From JBEEJZ01 sp046046915 (GTDB lineage Bacteria > Pseudomonadota > Gammaproteobacteria > Burkholderiales > Burkholderiaceae_C): a stretch of DNA of 64,000 nucleotides. Under the pieces are notes generated by a model. The model ran no database searches. It saw only the letters and a list, made by a program, of their open reading frames with translations, and was not told the origin of the DNA. The position numbers and the translations under genes are program-made. The stretch covers positions 16,549 to 80,548 of the forward strand of contig JBJOIT010000007.1 in the NCBI GenBank assembly GCA_046046915.1, written 5' to 3'. The first letter of the stretch is position 1, and each line of letters opens with the position of its first letter. This document shows positions 18,191-26,696 of the stretch, piece after piece.

Positions 18191-18643
18191 CCGCAGCGCA
18201 AACCAGGCTGCCACGCCAAAGCCGGCGTTGTAGATGCTGTGCAGCATGGCAGCCGGCCAAGTGCTGTCCAGCCGATCCCGCAAGTAGCCCAACACCAAGG
18301 ATGGCAAAGCCACTGCCAGGGCCCAGGCAAGCGGCTGATGGAACAGGTGGGCGATCACAAAGCACACCGTGGTCACCACATTGGCAGGGCTGATCCCGGC
18401 GACCGCCCACGCGCCCAGGCGCCGGGACAGTTCGCCCTGCAAAAGACCGCGAAACACCCACTCTTCCAGCAGCGGTTGCCACAAGACAAAGGCCACCCAG
18501 GCCGGCATGCCTAAAGGCAAGTAAACCTTACCAGCCCCGCCCCAGCCCACCAGCAGCCAAAAGGGCACAGCACCCACCACTGCAATCAGAAAGTGCGCGT
18601 CTAGCCGCTGTATCCAGGCTGCTTGAAGACTGCGTGATTTCAT
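18176..18643 (-). CDS. CPBP-family glutamic intramembrane protease, JDVT-CTERM sorting type (MrtJ-like)
   Basis: A 155-residue membrane protein with four to five helices. All three CPBP (Abi/CAAX protease) motifs are present: EEWVFR at residues 60-65, FVIAH at 95-99 and HSIYN at 135-139, providing the catalytic Glu pair and the His/Asn residues. The two genes divergent from it encode secreted proteins with matching C-terminal GGGC-helix-Arg signals, so this is most likely their dedicated sorting protease, comparable to MrtJ for JDVT-CTERM or myxosortase for MYXO-CTERM. ATG 18643 has AGGGA just upstream; a longer frame to 18694 is less likely. It is small for the family but complete. Confidence 0.85.
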   Translation of the reverse strand: MKSRSLQAAWIQRLDAHFLIAVVGAVPFWLLVGWGGAGKVYLPLGMPAWVAFVLWQPLLEEWVFRGLLQGELSRRLGAWAVAGISPANVVTTVCFVIAHLFHQPLAWALAVALPSLVLGYLRDRLDSTWPAAMLHSIYNAGFGVAAWFALRSGLG

Positions 18644-18747
18644 GGTCCCTGCATCTTGCAGGCTCCTTAGTCTGACGGCCTTGCGCATGCGCAAGGGCGC
18701 CTAGCGCGCTGCCCTTTGTAATTGGCTCAAGACCAAAGGGAGTGCGC

Positions 18748-20724
18748 ATGAAAGACGTGAATCGCTTGAAGTTGAAGGTGGCTTTGCTGGGCGCCTGCGC
18801 ACTCATCGTGTCGGCGTATGCGGCCACACGCCTGGCCGTGGGGCCGGCCCTCACTGTGAGTCAGAGCACGCAAACCACCAGCAAGGCCCGCGTGGCGCAC
18901 CTGGCTTATCAAGATGGTCAGGCGTTTCGCAAAGCCATGGTGGTGACCTACCTGGAGGGGGCCGCAGGCTTGGCCAACGTGTACGCCCGCACCTCGCTGG
19001 ATAACGGTTTATCCTGGTCTGCACCGGTGCTGCTCTCGCGCGACGGCGCCGGCGCCCCCACAGGCGGACAAAGCGTGCAACCACTGGACGGCCGTACGCT
19101 CGTGGCCACCAACAACAAGGCCAGCCTGGTCGCCCCACCCACCACCAGCGGCCCCAAGTTGCTCATCTCCTGGACCAGCAGCTACTGCCCGCAGGACCCG
19201 GGGGCGCAGACCGCAGGTACCTACGCCAGCAGCGTGCAGGGAAGCACCGATCACCCCTACTTCTGTGTGTGGGCCGCCAGCACCACGGACCCCGCCTTGC
19301 AGCAATGGCAGGTACAGCAAGTCACCCTAGGCGAGCGCGACGCCATCAACGATGTGGTGGTCGCCAACAATACCGGGACAGCGTACGCCGTGGCCTGGCA
19401 GGAAGACCCTGCCGGCCTACAAGCGGGCGAGGCGGAAGGCCCCGGAGACGGGGGTAGCGGCGCCAATGTCAGCGGCGGCACCAACATTTGGTACAGCCAC
19501 GCCACGGCGCCCGACCCGGCGGCTTTGCGCCAGAACTCTCAGCCCATCAGCGACAACCACACCGTCGGCACTGGCCAGCCCGGGGCGTCACGCCCCAGCC
19601 TGCAAATATCGGGGAACACCGTGGCGCTGGCCTATGAAGAAAGCGCCTGCCCGGGCGCCAACAAGGGCAAATGCGTGGTCTATCACAGCTTTGCCCACGC
19701 CAAGCCGGACGTGGATGCCCCCGGCACCGTGGTGAGTGATGTCAGCCGGCACGCCCGGCGTGCGCGTCTGGTGCTGCAAGGAGCGACAGCTGCGGGGAGC
19801 GCACAGCTACGCACCGTGCTGCTGTGGCGCGAATCGGCCCAGGCCACACCCGGTGCACCTGCCGACGTGGTGATGCGACGTGGCTTGGCCCAAGCGGAGC
19901 CTCGCCCAGGCTCCACCGGCTTTCTAGCTACTGACCTGCTGGCCGACACACCACAGACCCTGACTCAACTGGCCGATGGCGGTGGCAATGCCAACGCGCA
20001 TCGGGCCGTGCTGAGGGGAGCATTTATAGGTCTGGCCTATGACCAAACCTCCAATATGGATGCGGCCAACCCGGACAAGACCGCCACGCCCAGTGCCTAT
20101 TACGAACTGATGTTTGCGCGCTCGGTTGCAGAAGGTTCGCCGGGCAGCTGGAGCACGCCGCGCCAGCTGTCCAGCGCGGGGCTGGCATCGGTCAACGTGG
20201 AAGAGCCTCGCCTGGTGGCCACGCCCGGCACGGTGATCAACCCTCTCACGGGTCAGGCCGATGCGGGTGACACCCAGGACCCGCAGGTCCTGTATGTGGC
20301 CTATGCCACGGCCACCAATGAAGTGGCTGCGCGTGCTCAGCGCATGTGGGTTGCCCGCTCCACTGACCAAGGGCAGAGCTTCGAGGCTTTCAGCCCCGTC
20401 TCAGAACTGGCAGCAGGTCAGTCAGAGGCGCAACTCAGACCCTCGCCCGACGGCCGCTCAGCCAGCGTACTGTGGCTGCAAGAACGTGCTCCAGACACCT
20501 CCACACCTGTCACCAACACCACTACGAGTACCACGACAAGTACCGATGTACTCCTGGCCACGGCCACACCCGTTGAGGTCAGCGAAAGCGTCATCACAAC
20601 CAGCGCCTCCACCGGAGGTGGATGCACGGTCCGGCCCAACGCGGCCTTCGACCCGGCGCTGATCGGGCTACTGGCCTTGGCCCTGCTGGTTCTATGGCGC
20701 CGCCGGCCGCGTTCAGGCCAATGA
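18748..20724 (+). CDS. Secreted BNR/sialidase-like propeller protein with a JDVT-CTERM-type sorting signal
   Basis: A 658-residue exported protein. A signal segment spans about residues 8-29 (LKVALLGACALIVSAYA). The body looks like a beta-propeller, with Asp-box-like turns TSLDNGLSWSAPVLLS near residue 80 and STDQGQSFEAFSPVS near 540. A Thr/Ser-rich linker follows (TSTTTSTDVLLATATP). The C-terminus is the sorting signal: GGGC at residues 623-626, PNAAFDPA, a hydrophobic helix and RRRPRSGQ. The Cys before the helix is the likely processing and lipid-anchoring point by analogy with MYXO-CTERM; this is inference. AAGGGAG sits 6 bp before ATG 18748. Enzymatic activity is not evident. Confidence 0.82.
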   Translation: MKDVNRLKLKVALLGACALIVSAYAATRLAVGPALTVSQSTQTTSKARVAHLAYQDGQAFRKAMVVTYLEGAAGLANVYARTSLDNGLSWSAPVLLSRDGAGAPTGGQSVQPLDGRTLVATNNKASLVAPPTTSGPKLLISWTSSYCPQDPGAQTAGTYASSVQGSTDHPYFCVWAASTTDPALQQWQVQQVTLGERDAINDVVVANNTGTAYAVAWQEDPAGLQAGEAEGPGDGGSGANVSGGTNIWYSHATAPDPAALRQNSQPISDNHTVGTGQPGASRPSLQISGNTVALAYEESACPGANKGKCVVYHSFAHAKPDVDAPGTVVSDVSRHARRARLVLQGATAAGSAQLRTVLLWRESAQATPGAPADVVMRRGLAQAEPRPGSTGFLATDLLADTPQTLTQLADGGGNANAHRAVLRGAFIGLAYDQTSNMDAANPDKTATPSAYYELMFARSVAEGSPGSWSTPRQLSSAGLASVNVEEPRLVATPGTVINPLTGQADAGDTQDPQVLYVAYATATNEVAARAQRMWVARSTDQGQSFEAFSPVSELAAGQSEAQLRPSPDGRSASVLWLQERAPDTSTPVTNTTTSTTTSTDVLLATATPVEVSESVITTSASTGGGCTVRPNAAFDPALIGLLALALLVLWRRRPRSGQ

Positions 20725-20818
20725 AGGTGCGCTTGCCAAAGCACGCTTGGTTTCTCTCTCCGTCCCCCCGCTTTCCACTTGCTTCCCACCTGTCTTATTG
20801 ATGAAAGGACTTCTCTCC

Positions 20819-22618
20819 ATGACACACCGTCAAACGACCTCTTGCGCCGCCCGGCGTAGCCTGATGAGCGTGGCCATACTGGCCGCGTGCGCCGCTGCAG
20901 GCACAAGCTATGGCGCCACACTGACCGTGGATCCCTCAGCTATCGACCAGGCCATCGACACCGATGGCAAGTGCTCCTTGCGGGAAGCCGTGATGTCGGT
21001 CAACGCGCAGGCCAACATCGGTCCGTGCGCCGCAGACCTCACCCAGGCCTGGGGAACCCAGGACACCCTCAAACTGCCGGCAGGCACCTACACCCTGACC
21101 CTGTCGGGCCTGGATGAAAGCTTTCTGGATCCGGATCCCAGTGGCACTTCGGCCCCCGTGGTCGTCAACGTGGGCGACGCCACCAAGGGTGACCTCGACC
21201 TGTCACGCAGTGTGCGCATCGAGGGCGCCGGTGCTGCCAGTACCGTGGTGCAGTGGAGCAGCGCCGACGGCGTGACGCGTGACCGCATCTTTCACGTTAA
21301 CGCCGATGCAGGCACTGTTGCCGTCACGCTGGCTGGCCTGACCCTGACGGGCGGCCAAACGCTGCAGCAAGTGATCAAAACCGGACCACTTTCAGGCAGT
21401 GGTGACCAAGCCACCACCTATTACCTGCGCCGCGCAGGTGGTGCCATTGCCGTGGGCCCGGCAGCGGCTGTGGTGCTGGTCGACCCCAATGTCACTGGGC
21501 AAGCCAATTCAGCGGGTCGTGGCGGTAGCAAAAAACCCACCGTCACAGAAGAAACCGGCGCCACCTTGTCGATCAACCTGAGCGGCGTGGTCGTCACCGG
21601 CAATTCAGCGCAAGGGGACGGCGCTGGGGTCTACACCGCTGCCGCCATGACAGCCAGCGACCTGGTGGTGAGAAACAACAGCTCCACCACCAATGGCGGC
21701 GGTGTCTACAACGAAGGCAATACAAGCGTCAGCAATGCCACCTTCAGCGGCAACACGGCTGAGGGCGGCGGTGGCTTTTTTGGCACCGGCAGCAACACCG
21801 TGAACTTCTCAGGCGTGACCTTTAGCGGCAACAAGGCGGTGGGCGGTGGCGGCATCAGTGGGCGCTCCGGCGTGACCCTGCGCATGGTCAACTCCACGCT
21901 GAGTGGCAACATCGGCACTGACGTGGGTGGCGGTCTGTACACCAATGGGGCGGCCGATCTGCGCTTTGTCACCATTGCCAACAATTTCGCGGGGGCCGAT
22001 TCATCCAGCGCTGGCTCGGGCATCAACACCTTTCCCTCATCCAACACCCATCAGGTCACCTTGAAGAACGTGTTGCTGGCCGACAACCGCAAGGGCTATA
22101 CCGTCGACCCGGTGCTCACACCTGAGCAGATCGCCGCACTGCCCTCGGCCAACTGTGGCAGCACCAGCAGCAGCTCCAGCATCGTGTCGCAAGGCCACAA
22201 CCTGAGCTCAGACACCAGTTGCCAAACGGTGCTGAGCGCCATTGGCGACCTCAACAACCAGGTCGCGCAGGTCGCGGCACTGTCCAGCAACGGTGGGTCT
22301 ACCATGACCCATGCATTGCTGGCCAGCAGCCCCGCACTGGGTGCGGGCATTGCGGACCCGGAAGTGCCGTTGGACCAGCGGGGCAACCCGCGTGATGCAG
22401 TGCCCGACATCGGCGCCTACGAACTCCCGGCCCCTGTGGTCACCAGTGCCACGGATGACCCCGCCACGAGCAGCGATTCCGGTGGTGGTTGCACCGTGAA
22501 CCCGAACGCAGGCTTTGACCCCGGCCTGCCCACCCTGTTGATGGGTGCACTGGCATTGCTGCTCGGTCGGCGTCGCCGCAAGGGCACAGAGGCGACGGGC
22601 GACAAGCGCCTTAGTTAA
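20819..22618 (+). CDS. Secreted CSLREA/choice-of-anchor-Q beta-helix protein with a JDVT-CTERM-type sorting signal
   Basis: A 599-residue exported protein. The signal peptide is at residues 1-33 (RRSLMSVAILAACAAAG core), then a CSLREA box at 52-57 (DGKCSLREAVMSVNAQ). Right-handed beta-helix repeats occupy about 150-420, including the Chlamydia-Pmp-like repeats NATFSGNTAEGGGG and GVTFSGNKAVGGGG. A choice-of-anchor-Q element follows (SPALGAGI, then LDQRGNPRDAVPDIGAYEL, about 500-545), and last the sorting signal: GGGC at 555-558, PNAGFDPG, hydrophobic helix, RRRRK. ATG 20819 is preferred because AAAGGA lies 9 bp upstream and it gives a normal signal peptide. It follows the propeller gene by 94 bp and shares its tail, so they are one functional unit. 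Confidence 0.86.
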   Translation: MTHRQTTSCAARRSLMSVAILAACAAAGTSYGATLTVDPSAIDQAIDTDGKCSLREAVMSVNAQANIGPCAADLTQAWGTQDTLKLPAGTYTLTLSGLDESFLDPDPSGTSAPVVVNVGDATKGDLDLSRSVRIEGAGAASTVVQWSSADGVTRDRIFHVNADAGTVAVTLAGLTLTGGQTLQQVIKTGPLSGSGDQATTYYLRRAGGAIAVGPAAAVVLVDPNVTGQANSAGRGGSKKPTVTEETGATLSINLSGVVVTGNSAQGDGAGVYTAAAMTASDLVVRNNSSTTNGGGVYNEGNTSVSNATFSGNTAEGGGGFFGTGSNTVNFSGVTFSGNKAVGGGGISGRSGVTLRMVNSTLSGNIGTDVGGGLYTNGAADLRFVTIANNFAGADSSSAGSGINTFPSSNTHQVTLKNVLLADNRKGYTVDPVLTPEQIAALPSANCGSTSSSSSIVSQGHNLSSDTSCQTVLSAIGDLNNQVAQVAALSSNGGSTMTHALLASSPALGAGIADPEVPLDQRGNPRDAVPDIGAYELPAPVVTSATDDPATSSDSGGGCTVNPNAGFDPGLPTLLMGALALLLGRRRRKGTEATGDKRLS

Positions 22619-22704
22619 ACTCTGACTGGGTGCCCACCGGTGGTGGTGTGGCAGGTTCACGCGAAGGTCGGGCCGCCTCGCGGCCTTGCTACGTCCTTCG
22701 ACCG

Positions 22705-23964
22705 ATGAACCCTAGCTCTATCGAGTGGATCGCCGCTGCACTGTTTGCAGTGGCGCTCGCACATGTGTTCGCCGCCAAACTGTTCGAACGCCTCTCCCAT
22801 CGATCCCCCCAACACGCCGGCTTGTTTCACCTGCTGGGCGAAGTCGAGATCGTTTTTGGCTTCTGGGCCATTGTTCTGATCTTTGTCATGGCAGGGGTCA
22901 GCAGCGGCGAACAGGCTTTGGCCTATGCGGAGTCCCGCCAGTACACGGAGCCCCTGTTTGTGTTCGTGGTGATGGTGATTGCCGCCTCCCGGCCCATCCT
23001 GCAGGCGGTCACACAGACGATCCGTGGCTTGGTACGCATGACGCCCGTAGATCCTGCCCTTGCCACGGCCTGGATGGGGCTGGCAGCCGTACCATTGTTT
23101 GGCTCTGCCATCACGGAGCCGGCCGCCATGACCATCGCCGCACTCATGTTGGCACCCCAGGTGTTCAGGCCAGAGGTTCCTGAGCGCGCCAAGTACTTTG
23201 CCCTTGGCGTGCTGTTTGTGAATATCTCCATCGGTGGAACACTGACCTCCTTTGCGGCCCCGCCCGTGCTCATGGTGGCTTCTGCCTGGCAATGGGATTC
23301 GGTGTTCATGCTGACCAACTTTGGCTGGAAAGCAGCTTTCGCAGTGCTGGTCAATGCCACAGTCGCCGTCTGGCTGCTGCGCCCTCATTTGAACCATGCA
23401 TCCCAAAGTGACGACCCGCCGAAGACTGCGAAAGTTCCAACCGGTCTGGTGATCGTGCACCTTGCCCTACTGGCGGGTGTTGTGGCCTTGGCGCACCATC
23501 CGGTGGCCTTTCTGGGCCTGTTCCTCATTTTTTTGGGCATCGCGCACGCCTATGAGCGCCACCAAAATCCGCTCATTCTGAAAGAAGCTTTGCTGGTAGG
23601 GTTCTTTCTGGCCGGGCTAGTGGTACTGGGTGGCATGCAGCAGTGGTGGTTGCAGCCTCTGGTGGAGGGTATGTCGCCCCAGGTTCTGTTTTTCGGAGCC
23701 GCAGCACTCACAGCCGTCACGGACAACGCGGCCTTGACCTACCTGGGCTCACTGATCGTGGGCATCTCGCCAGAGGCCAAGTACAGCCTGGTGGCGGGTG
23801 CCGTCGCTGGCGGTGGTTTGACGGTGATTGCCAACGCGCCCAACCCAGCGGGCGTCGCCCTCCTGAAACACGGTTTTGCAGACGGCTCTGTCGGTGTGGG
23901 CGGGCTGCTACTAGGCGCCCTACTGCCCACCCTGGTCGCAATGGCTGCCTTCGCCTGGCTATGA
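22705..23964 (+). CDS. Putative Na+/H+ antiporter family membrane protein
   Basis: A 419-residue inner-membrane protein with about 11-12 hydrophobic helices. Recognisable stretches include GEVEIVFGFWAIVLI near residue 49, FGSAITEPAAMTIAALMLAP near 135, NISIGGTLTSFAAPPVLMVA near 173 and ALTAVTDNAALTYLGSLIVG near 340. The repeated polar breaks in helices (TEPAA and TDNAA) are those of ion transporter superfamily members, and the whole resembles the putative Na+/H+ antiporter family Na_H_antiport_3. ATG 22705 begins the conserved part; the frame is open to 22630 but without a better start. Substrate ion is inferred from family only. Confidence 0.75.
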   Translation: MNPSSIEWIAAALFAVALAHVFAAKLFERLSHRSPQHAGLFHLLGEVEIVFGFWAIVLIFVMAGVSSGEQALAYAESRQYTEPLFVFVVMVIAASRPILQAVTQTIRGLVRMTPVDPALATAWMGLAAVPLFGSAITEPAAMTIAALMLAPQVFRPEVPERAKYFALGVLFVNISIGGTLTSFAAPPVLMVASAWQWDSVFMLTNFGWKAAFAVLVNATVAVWLLRPHLNHASQSDDPPKTAKVPTGLVIVHLALLAGVVALAHHPVAFLGLFLIFLGIAHAYERHQNPLILKEALLVGFFLAGLVVLGGMQQWWLQPLVEGMSPQVLFFGAAALTAVTDNAALTYLGSLIVGISPEAKYSLVAGAVAGGGLTVIANAPNPAGVALLKHGFADGSVGVGGLLLGALLPTLVAMAAFAWL

Positions 23965-23989
23965 CAGGTTACGCCACACAGCCTTGACC

Positions 23990-24379
23990 TTAACGGCCCG
24001 AGCGGCCTGCCCCGCCTGCTGAGCCGCCACCGGCGCCTCCACCCGCACCGCCCATGGCGCCACCCCCCATCATGGGTGGCTCCTCGGGTAGTTGTACACC
24101 GCGCTCACGCGCACGCTGCTGCATCAGACGATGGTGCTCCAGACGATAGGCCTCGCGCTCCTGCTCGGTTTTGAGGGTACGTAGACGGTTTTGATACTGC
24201 AAGCGCTCTTGCTGGGTCATGAGCTGGCTACCGTAAACAAACTCCTGATCGCGATCGCGGTCCTGCTCACGCGTCTGGTCACGGTCCCTATCCTGGGCCA
24301 GCGCCGGCAACGCGCCCCCTGCAACGGCCAAGGCCAACACCGCCATCGCGCCCAACTTCATGTACCTGGGTTCCAGCAT
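23990..24379 (-). CDS. Small exported Arg/Asp-repeat, Gly-rich protein
   Basis: A 129-residue protein of unknown function. It has a signal peptide (MKLGAMAVLALAVAGGALPALAQ, here starting six residues in), then a DRDRDQTREQDRDRDQ repeat, a charged helix (LMTQQERLQYQNRLRTLKTEQEREAYRLEHH, about 52-82) and a Gly/Ala-rich tail (GGGAMGGAGGGAGGGSAGGAG). The helix pattern (QERLQYQNRLR...EREAYRLEHH) is common in small periplasmic proteins of betaproteobacteria. ATG 24379 is chosen because AGGGAG lies 5 bp upstream. Nothing adjacent suggests a partner. Confidence 0.72.
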   Translation of the reverse strand: MLEPRYMKLGAMAVLALAVAGGALPALAQDRDRDQTREQDRDRDQEFVYGSQLMTQQERLQYQNRLRTLKTEQEREAYRLEHHRLMQQRARERGVQLPEEPPMMGGGAMGGAGGGAGGGSAGGAGRSGR

Positions 24380-24504
24380 ATCAACTCCCTGATTGAACAT
24401 AGGCGGTTCACCCGAACCGCCCTGGGGTCAATGTAAGCAGTCGTCACCCGCAGGCCGTTGCGCAAGCGCAATCCCGCGTACTGGCACCCAGACGCGGACG
24501 CAGC

Positions 24505-25284
24505 TCAGGCCCAGCGCGGCACGGGCTCGCCCTTGAGCTCGGCACGCAGGGCCAAATAGTCGGGCACCACGGCGCGCACAGTGTCCCAAAAGCGGGGGCT
24601 GTGGTCCATCACCCGCAAGTGGCTGAGCTCGTGCACCACCACATAGTCGATGATGGGCTGGCGTACATGAATCAGGCGCCAATTCAGCCGAATGGAGCCA
24701 TCGCTGCTGGCGCTCCCCCAGCGAGTGGCAGCGTTGCTCAGGCTCAGACGCCGCCACTGCACCTGCAACTGAGGCGCGAAGTGATGCAGGCGGGCCGTGA
24801 AGTTGTCGCGCGCCTGGCGCATCAGCCAGGCCTGCACGGTGTCACGAATCTGCGTGGGCCCTGCATGGTGAGGCAGTGCCACCTTCAGCCGTTGCTCGAG
24901 CTGAGCACCGACGGATGCTGGGTCGGGTGTATGCAGGGCAGCGCCCCGGCCCACAAAAGCATGACCTGGATCCAGCACCACTTGCAACTGCTGCCCTAAA
25001 AACGGCAAAGTGACGCCATCCTTCCAGTCGATACGGGCCTCGTCAACCTGTTGACCCCGGCGCTGCATTTCGTCAAGCTTGCGCAAGATCCACTCGGCTT
25101 TTTGCTGCAAGGCCGCCTCCACCAGATGCAGGGGCGCAGACAGAGGCGCCCGCACCATCAGGCCCTCGACACTGACCGTGAAACCGATGGTGCTGCGTCG
25201 GCTGCGCCGCAGCTCAAAAGCCACAGGCACCGCACGCAGATGGACACTGCGGTTGGCGCGGGGGTGGCTGTAGGCGGGTTGCAC
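24505..25284 (-). CDS. YgjP/SprT-like (DUF45, WLM clan) zinc metallopeptidase
   Basis: A 259-residue protein with the M48-like YgjP architecture: an N-terminal beta domain (FELRRSRRSTIGFTVSVEGLMVRAP), a helical middle and a C-terminal metalloprotease motif VVHELSHLRVMDHSPRFWDTV (His-Glu-x-x-His plus a downstream His). The RLSLSNAATRWGSASSDGSIRLNWRL strand before it is diagnostic. Function in bacteria is poorly defined. No ATG fits; GTG 25284 lies directly behind the plsC stop (TAA 25286-25288) and is the most likely start, indicating translational coupling with plsC. Confidence 0.85.
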   Translation of the reverse strand: MQPAYSHPRANRSVHLRAVPVAFELRRSRRSTIGFTVSVEGLMVRAPLSAPLHLVEAALQQKAEWILRKLDEMQRRGQQVDEARIDWKDGVTLPFLGQQLQVVLDPGHAFVGRGAALHTPDPASVGAQLEQRLKVALPHHAGPTQIRDTVQAWLMRQARDNFTARLHHFAPQLQVQWRRLSLSNAATRWGSASSDGSIRLNWRLIHVRQPIIDYVVVHELSHLRVMDHSPRFWDTVRAVVPDYLALRAELKGEPVPRWA

Positions 25285-25285
25285 C

Positions 25286-26020
25286 TTAGCGGTAAGCCTC
25301 GGGATCGAGACGGCGCATTTCAGCCTCAATCCAGGTCTCGACTTCGCGCATCAGCTCTTCCGCACTTCGCCCTACGCTGGGAATCGGCTTGCCGATCGAC
25401 ACGTCCACAATGCCCGAGCGCTTGATCAAGGCCTTGCGCGGCCAGCATTTGGCCGAGGTGATGGCTACCGGGATCACCGGCGCGCCGGTCTCGATCGCCA
25501 GTCGGGTACCGCCCGACTTGTAGACCCCTTTTTCACCGCGGGGAATGCGGGTGCCCTCAGGGAACATGATGATCCAGATGCCGCGTGCCAGCAGGTCCTT
25601 GCCCTGGGCCACCACGCGCGCGAAGGCCTGAGTACGCTGGCTGCGGTCGATATGAATCATGTCCAGTCGACCCATGGCCCAACCAAAAAACGGGATCTGC
25701 AGCAGCTCTTTCTTGAACACGTAAGCCAGAGGATGCGGCATCAGCGTGGGCATCAGAAAGGTCTCGAAGGTGGACTGGTGTTTCACCAGCAGGATGGCCG
25801 CACAGTTCTCGCCCACAGGCAAATGCTCCATACCGGTGACACGCGTCTCGATGCCCATGATGATGCGCGCGCCGCCCACCGCCCAGCCCAGCCAACGCGC
25901 CGCCATCCAGTACAAGGGCACGCCCTTGCGCCAGATCGAGGCCACCAGCATGACGATGGCCCAAGGCACCATGGTCACCAGCATCCACAGCAAATGCAAA
26001 ACGGAGCGAACAGCGGACAT
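25286..26020 (-). CDS. plsC: 1-acyl-sn-glycerol-3-phosphate acyltransferase
   Basis: A 244-residue inner-membrane enzyme that converts lysophosphatidic acid to phosphatidic acid. An N-terminal membrane helix (LLWMLVTMVPWAIVMLVASIW) is followed by acyltransferase motif I KHQSTFETFLMP, in which the usual HX4D is HX4E, a variant seen in many betaproteobacteria. Motif III is FPEGTRIPRGEKGVYKSGG, and motif IV is APVIPVAI. It lies between gmhB and the YgjP-like gene on one strand, a recurrent betaproteobacterial order. Confidence 0.92.
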   Translation of the reverse strand: MSAVRSVLHLLWMLVTMVPWAIVMLVASIWRKGVPLYWMAARWLGWAVGGARIIMGIETRVTGMEHLPVGENCAAILLVKHQSTFETFLMPTLMPHPLAYVFKKELLQIPFFGWAMGRLDMIHIDRSQRTQAFARVVAQGKDLLARGIWIIMFPEGTRIPRGEKGVYKSGGTRLAIETGAPVIPVAITSAKCWPRKALIKRSGIVDVSIGKPIPSVGRSAEELMREVETWIEAEMRRLDPEAYR

Positions 26021-26094
26021 AGCTACCTTTGAATCAATGCTTGAAAACGAACTTCATGGCCAACGAAACACCAGAGCCCCAAAGGCCCGGATCT

Positions 26095-26694
26095 TCAGGC
26101 GGCTTTGTCAGCCTGCTGGCGCTTTTCCCGGGCAATCAGCCAAACGGCAAAGGATGCGAGGTCCTCGTGCACCACGGTGCCGGCGGGAAATGTCTCGGGC
26201 AGCGGCCGGTCACGGTAGGCGGCCCCATTCCCGGTCAGCACCAGGTGCGGTTCACAGCCCACCGCCGCACCGGCCACCACGTCGCGCGGTGTGTCGCCTA
26301 CGACAGGCACGCCTTTGAGGTCAATGCCGTAGCGATCACCAATCTGCTTGAACAAACCCGGCGCTGGCTTGCGACACTGGCAAGCGTCTTCTGCCGTGTG
26401 CGGGCAATAAAACACCGCGTCGATACGCCCGCCATGGGTGGCCAGCATCTGAAACATCTTCTCGTGCATGGCATTGAGCGAGGACACATCGAACAAGCCC
26501 CGACCCAGACCCGACTGGTTGGACGCAATCACCACATGCCAACCCGCATGATTGAGCCGTGCGATGCCTTCCAGAGCGCCCGGCAAGGGCACCCACTCCT
26601 CGGGCGACTTGACGAAATCGCGGCTGTCGGCATTGATGGTGCCGTTGCGGTCGAGGATGACCAGCTTCAGATCGGCGTGGCGCGGATTGGTCAC
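26095..26694 (-). CDS. gmhB: HAD phosphatase of the GmhB type (heptose 1,7-bisphosphate 7-phosphatase) with altered motif I
   Basis: A 199-residue HisB-N/GmhB-like HAD enzyme. In lipopolysaccharide heptose synthesis GmhB removes the 7-phosphate. Zinc-loop ligands are visible in YCPHTAEDACQCRKPAPG; motif II is IASNQSGLGRGLF and motif IV is VVGDTPRDVVAG. Motif I reads LDRNGTIN: Asp15 (nucleophile) is kept but position 17, usually the general-acid Asp of DxDGT, is Asn (codon AAC). That change would be expected to weaken or abolish catalysis, so either the enzyme is impaired, uses another acid, or has another job. It is 2 bp from the glyS stop and probably co-transcribed with the glyQS genes. Confidence 0.82.
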   Translation of the reverse strand: MTNPRHADLKLVILDRNGTINADSRDFVKSPEEWVPLPGALEGIARLNHAGWHVVIASNQSGLGRGLFDVSSLNAMHEKMFQMLATHGGRIDAVFYCPHTAEDACQCRKPAPGLFKQIGDRYGIDLKGVPVVGDTPRDVVAGAAVGCEPHLVLTGNGAAYRDRPLPETFPAGTVVHEDLASFAVWLIAREKRQQADKAA

Positions 26695-26696
26695 GG

